Source: an uncultured Anaerotruncus sp. (lineage in GTDB: Bacteria; Bacillota_A; Clostridia; Oscillospirales; CAG-272). Taken from it: 7,878 nt of DNA. The position numbers were made by a program, and so were the translations under genes. The notes below the pieces were generated by a model that saw only the letters and a list, made by a program, of their open reading frames with translations, ran no database searches and was not told the DNA's origin. The DNA lies in the NCBI GenBank assembly GCA_958414155.1, contig CATYWI010000047.1:1-7878 (forward strand), in the 5' to 3' direction. Below, piece after piece: positions 5,058-7,878 of the stretch. Each line of letters opens with the position of its first letter. Position 1 is the stretch's first letter.

Positions 5058-6425
5058 ATGCTTGAAATTTCCCCGAAATCGAATCTGCTTGAACAGAAGT
5101 CATATAAATATTCGCTTCAGGATATCCCCGAGCCGAATCTGTATCGGGAGGTCTACAATTATGAAGAGGTGCCGAAGGTACCCTTCAACCACCGCCGTGT
5201 GCCGCTCGGTATGCCTGCAGAGATATGGATAACCGACACGACTTTCCGCGACGGCATGCAGTCGCAGGCTCCTTATTCGCCGGAACAGATAGTTGACATA
5301 TACAAAATGCTTTCCCGCCTTGGCGGTCCCAAGGGGATAATCCGCGCCACCGAGTTCTTCGTTTACAGCGAGAACGACCGCAAGGCGCTCAACGCCTGCC
5401 GTGAGCTGGGACTTGAATTCCCCGAGATAACCACGTGGATACGCGCCACCGAGAACGATTTCAGGCTCGTGCGCGACCTCGGCATAAAGGAGACGGGAAT
5501 ACTCGTTTCCTGCTCCGACTACCATATATTCAAAAAGCTTGGCATGACGCGCGGTCAGGCGCTTGAGCATTACCTTAAAATAATATCCCTCGCACTTGAA
5601 ATGGGCATACGTCCGCGCTGTCACTTTGAGGACATCACGCGTGCGGATTTTTACGGCTTTGTCGTGCCGTTCGTAAACGAGATACAGAGACTTTCCGAGG
5701 AAGCCGGCGTACCGATACGCATCCGTGCGTGCGATACTATGGGCTACGGCGAGCCGTACAGCGAGGTCGCGCTGCCGCGAAGCGTGCCGGGCATAATTTA
5801 CGGTCTGCAGCATTATTCCGACGTGCCGAGCGTGATGCTTGAGTGGCACGGTCACAACGATTTCTACAAGGGCGTTGCAAACGCCACATGCGCATGGCTT
5901 TACGGCGCATCGGCTGTCAACTGCTCGATGCTCGGCATCGGCGAGCGCACCGGCAACGTGCCCCTTGAGGCGATGGTATTCGAATATGCCTCGCTCCGCG
6001 GCACGCTTGACGGGATGGATCCCACCGTGATAACCGAAATAGCGGAGTATTTCAGAGACAAAATCGGATACGACATACCGCCAATGACGCCGTTCGTCGG
6101 TGAGAATTTCAACGTGACCCGCGCGGGAATACACGCGGACGGGATGATAAAGGACGAGGAGATATACAATATTTTCGATACGGCGAAGCTGCTCGGCAGA
6201 CCTGCCGGCGTAACGGTAAGCTCCACCTCCGGACTTGCCGGTATAGCCTACTGGATCAACGCGCACTATCACCTCACCGGTTCCGAGGCTCTTTCGAAGA
6301 AGGACCCGCTCGTTCTCCATATCAAGGAATGGGTGGATGCGCAGTATGCCGCCGGACGGCAGACGGTGATATCATCCAAGGAGCTTGAAAAGCTGATAAT
6401 CAAATATAAAAACAAGGAAGACTGA
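5058..6425 (+). CDS. Re-citrate synthase (HMGL-like/isopropylmalate synthase family)
   Basis: The 455-aa product belongs to the DRE-TIM metallolyase family (isopropylmalate, homocitrate and Re-citrate synthases). It carries the metal-binding DTTFRDGMQ (60-68), ACDTMGYGEP (224-233), the HGHND metal/acid-base site (His264, His266), GERTGNVPLE (295-304) and AGIHADG (356-362). The long N-terminal extension before the barrel, the roughly 450-residue length and the lack of a LeuA regulatory domain fit the Re-citrate synthase of Clostridium kluyveri better than leucine-pathway enzymes. That enzyme condenses acetyl-CoA and oxaloacetate with opposite stereochemistry to ordinary citrate synthase and is oxygen-sensitive and Mn/Co dependent. 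The aconitase gene starting 1 base after its stop supports citrate as product. ATG 5058 has AAAGGAG 7 bases upstream. Homocitrate synthase is the main alternative, but no nif or lysine-pathway genes are nearby. Confidence 0.88.
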   Translation: MLEISPKSNLLEQKSYKYSLQDIPEPNLYREVYNYEEVPKVPFNHRRVPLGMPAEIWITDTTFRDGMQSQAPYSPEQIVDIYKMLSRLGGPKGIIRATEFFVYSENDRKALNACRELGLEFPEITTWIRATENDFRLVRDLGIKETGILVSCSDYHIFKKLGMTRGQALEHYLKIISLALEMGIRPRCHFEDITRADFYGFVVPFVNEIQRLSEEAGVPIRIRACDTMGYGEPYSEVALPRSVPGIIYGLQHYSDVPSVMLEWHGHNDFYKGVANATCAWLYGASAVNCSMLGIGERTGNVPLEAMVFEYASLRGTLDGMDPTVITEIAEYFRDKIGYDIPPMTPFVGENFNVTRAGIHADGMIKDEEIYNIFDTAKLLGRPAGVTVSSTSGLAGIAYWINAHYHLTGSEALSKKDPLVLHIKEWVDAQYAAGRQTVISSKELEKLIIKYKNKED

Positions 6426-6426
6426 A

Positions 6427-7878
6427 ATGGGACTTACGATAGCACAAAAAATAATCAAGTCGCATCTTGTTGAGGGCGACATGACGCCGGGCATCGAAAT
6501 AGCACTGCACATTGACCGCACACTTACGCAGGACGCCACCGGAACGATGGCGTATATCGAATTCGAATCAATGGGACTTGACAGCGTAAAGACCGAGCTT
6601 TCGGTCGCGTATGTCGATCACAACACCCTTCAGGCGGGCTTTGAGAACGCCGATGACCACGAATACCTCCGCACCGTTGCGGCAAAGTACGGCGTTTATT
6701 ATTCGCGCCCCGGCAACGGAGTGTGTCATCAGGTGAACCTTGAACGCTTCGGCGTCCCCGGCAAGACACTTGTCGGCTCCGACAGCCATACGCCCACTGC
6801 GGGCGGTATAGGCATGCTCGCCTTCGGCGCGGGCGGACTTGACGTTGCCGTTGCCATGGGCGGCGGCGCCTACCGCATGACGATGCCGAAGATGGTACTC
6901 GTGCGGCTCTCCGGCAAGCGCCGTCCGTGGGTGGCGGCAAAGGATGTCATTCTTGAGCTTCTCCGCCGTATCTCGGTAAAGGGCGGCGTAGGAAAAATAA
7001 TCGAATGGGGCGGCGAGGGCATTGCAGATCTGCGTGTTCCGGAGCGCGCCACGATAACGAACATGGGCGCCGAGCTGGGAGCGACTACGTCGATATTCCC
7101 GTCCGATGAAGCAACGCGCAAATTCCTTTGCGCCGAGGGCAGGGAGGCGGATTATATACCGCTTGCCTCCGACCCCGATGCGGTGTATGATGAAATAATT
7201 GATATCGATCTTTCGGAGCTTGAGCCGCTGGCTGCCTGCCCGCACAGTCCCGACAACGTAAAGCCGGTGCGCGAACTGGCGGGAATGCCGATACAGCAGG
7301 TGTGCGTCGGCTCCTGCACGAATTCTTCTCTTGCCGATATGCTGACCGTTGCGGCGATACTGCGCGGCAGAACGGTTGCGCCGAGCGTGGAGATGTCGGT
7401 CTCGCCCGGCTCCAAACAGGTGCTTGCGATGCTCGCCGAATGCGGCGCGCTCAACGATATCATCGCTTCCGGCGCCCGACTGCTCGAATGCACGTGCGGT
7501 CCCTGCATCGGCATGGGCTTTTCGCCGTCCTCTGGCGGCATTTCGCTCCGCACCTTCAACCGCAACTTTGAGGGCAGGAGCGGCACGCGTGATGCCGGAG
7601 TTTATCTTGTCTCGCCCGAGACCGCCGCTGTGTCGGCGATATTCGGCGTGATAACGGACCCGCGCACGCTCGGCGAATATCCGCATACCGTGCTTCCCGG
7701 GCATTTCCGCATCGATGACAGCGCCATCGTTCCTCCTCTTGCGCCGAAGGCTGCCAAAAACGCTGAGGTTCGCCGCGGACCGAATATCAAGCCGTACCCC
7801 GAAACATACCCCCTCGGCAGCAGGCTCTCGGCTCCCGTATCGCTCAAGGTCGGGGACAATATCACCACCGACCACATC
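6427..7878 (+). CDS. acnA: Aconitate hydratase, 3'-truncated by the window edge
   Basis: The first 484 residues of a [4Fe-4S] aconitase are visible; the enzyme isomerises citrate to isocitrate through cis-aconitate. It begins MGLTIAQKIIKSHL, typical of the clostridial, mitochondrial-like short aconitases (about 640 residues). Key motifs are TQDATGTMAY (34-43), VDHN (63-66), PGNGVCHQV (95-103), GSDSHTPTAGGIGM (117-130), VGSCTNSS (294-301) and CTCGPCIGMG (355-364). Cys297, Cys357 and Cys360 are the expected cluster ligands; Cys355 is an additional cysteine next to them. The fragment stops at DNITTDHI (477-484), where the C-terminal swivel domain begins, so about 150 residues are missing beyond the window. 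AAGGAAG (6414-6420) lies 6 bases before the ATG, and the gene follows the Re-citrate synthase stop by one base, implying tight co-expression. Isocitrate dehydrogenase would be the expected next gene. Confidence 0.95.
   Translation, partial: MGLTIAQKIIKSHLVEGDMTPGIEIALHIDRTLTQDATGTMAYIEFESMGLDSVKTELSVAYVDHNTLQAGFENADDHEYLRTVAAKYGVYYSRPGNGVCHQVNLERFGVPGKTLVGSDSHTPTAGGIGMLAFGAGGLDVAVAMGGGAYRMTMPKMVLVRLSGKRRPWVAAKDVILELLRRISVKGGVGKIIEWGGEGIADLRVPERATITNMGAELGATTSIFPSDEATRKFLCAEGREADYIPLASDPDAVYDEIIDIDLSELEPLAACPHSPDNVKPVRELAGMPIQQVCVGSCTNSSLADMLTVAAILRGRTVAPSVEMSVSPGSKQVLAMLAECGALNDIIASGARLLECTCGPCIGMGFSPSSGGISLRTFNRNFEGRSGTRDAGVYLVSPETAAVSAIFGVITDPRTLGEYPHTVLPGHFRIDDSAIVPPLAPKAAKNAEVRRGPNIKPYPETYPLGSRLSAPVSLKVGDNITTDHI

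Noticed and set aside
5100..6320. 406-codon open frame on the minus strand opposite Re-citrate synthase
   Set aside because: It is a shadow frame caused by codon bias of the real gene and has no recognisable motif.
6568..7875. 435-codon open frame on the minus strand opposite aconitase
   Set aside because: The plus-strand frame contains every aconitase motif and cluster cysteine; the minus-strand product is Arg/Ala/His-rich low-complexity sequence.
1..7878. CRISPR arrays, tRNA/rRNA genes, insertion sequences, attachment sites
   Set aside because: No spaced direct repeats, tRNA cloverleaf or TPsiC patterns, transposase motifs or terminal inverted repeats were seen on either strand by eye.

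Overview
The window looks like chromosome of an anaerobic Clostridia-type Firmicute, possibly an uncultured Oscillospirales-like gut lineage. The evidence is sigma-A promoters, strong AAAGGAGG-type ribosome binding sites, frequent ATA isoleucine codons in fairly GC-rich genes, a Re-type citrate synthase next to a clostridial aconitase, a short pyruvate kinase without the Bacillus C-terminal extension, and a lipoprotein with a Gram-positive style signal. The genus cannot be fixed from the sequence alone.

Layout: (1) 1-228 is the C-terminal end of an Amidase_3 cell-wall amidase, closed by a strong terminator. (2) 284-3248 is an accessory module. It starts with a consensus promoter (TTGACA-17-TATAAT with extended -10) and a leader of about 270 nt that holds a 16-nt palindrome and an undescribed 29-codon ORF with an excellent RBS, whose stop codon lies in the loop of an 11-bp hairpin. 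Next comes a secreted 565-aa protein with two ricin-type beta-trefoil regions and a C-terminal caspase-fold (clan CD) peptidase-like domain (His415/Cys459), then a lipoprotein of unknown function. The lectin-protease gene is visibly AT-richer than the metabolic genes. (3) A 19-bp hairpin terminator separates this module from the convergent pyruvate kinase gene on the minus strand (3311-4726). (4) A 322-bp divergent intergenic region carries one promoter in each direction. (5) 5058-7878 is a metabolic operon: Re-citrate synthase, then one base later aconitase, which runs off the window edge.

How the genes work together: pyruvate kinase supplies pyruvate, and after its conversion to acetyl-CoA (genes not in the window) Re-citrate synthase and aconitase make isocitrate. 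This is the start of the oxidative branch to 2-oxoglutarate and glutamate in anaerobes. The accessory module is unrelated to this. It appears to encode an exported, carbohydrate-binding cysteine peptidase plus a membrane-anchored partner, possibly under translational control by the upstream leader peptide. That module is the most novel part of the window; its function is inferred from motifs only.
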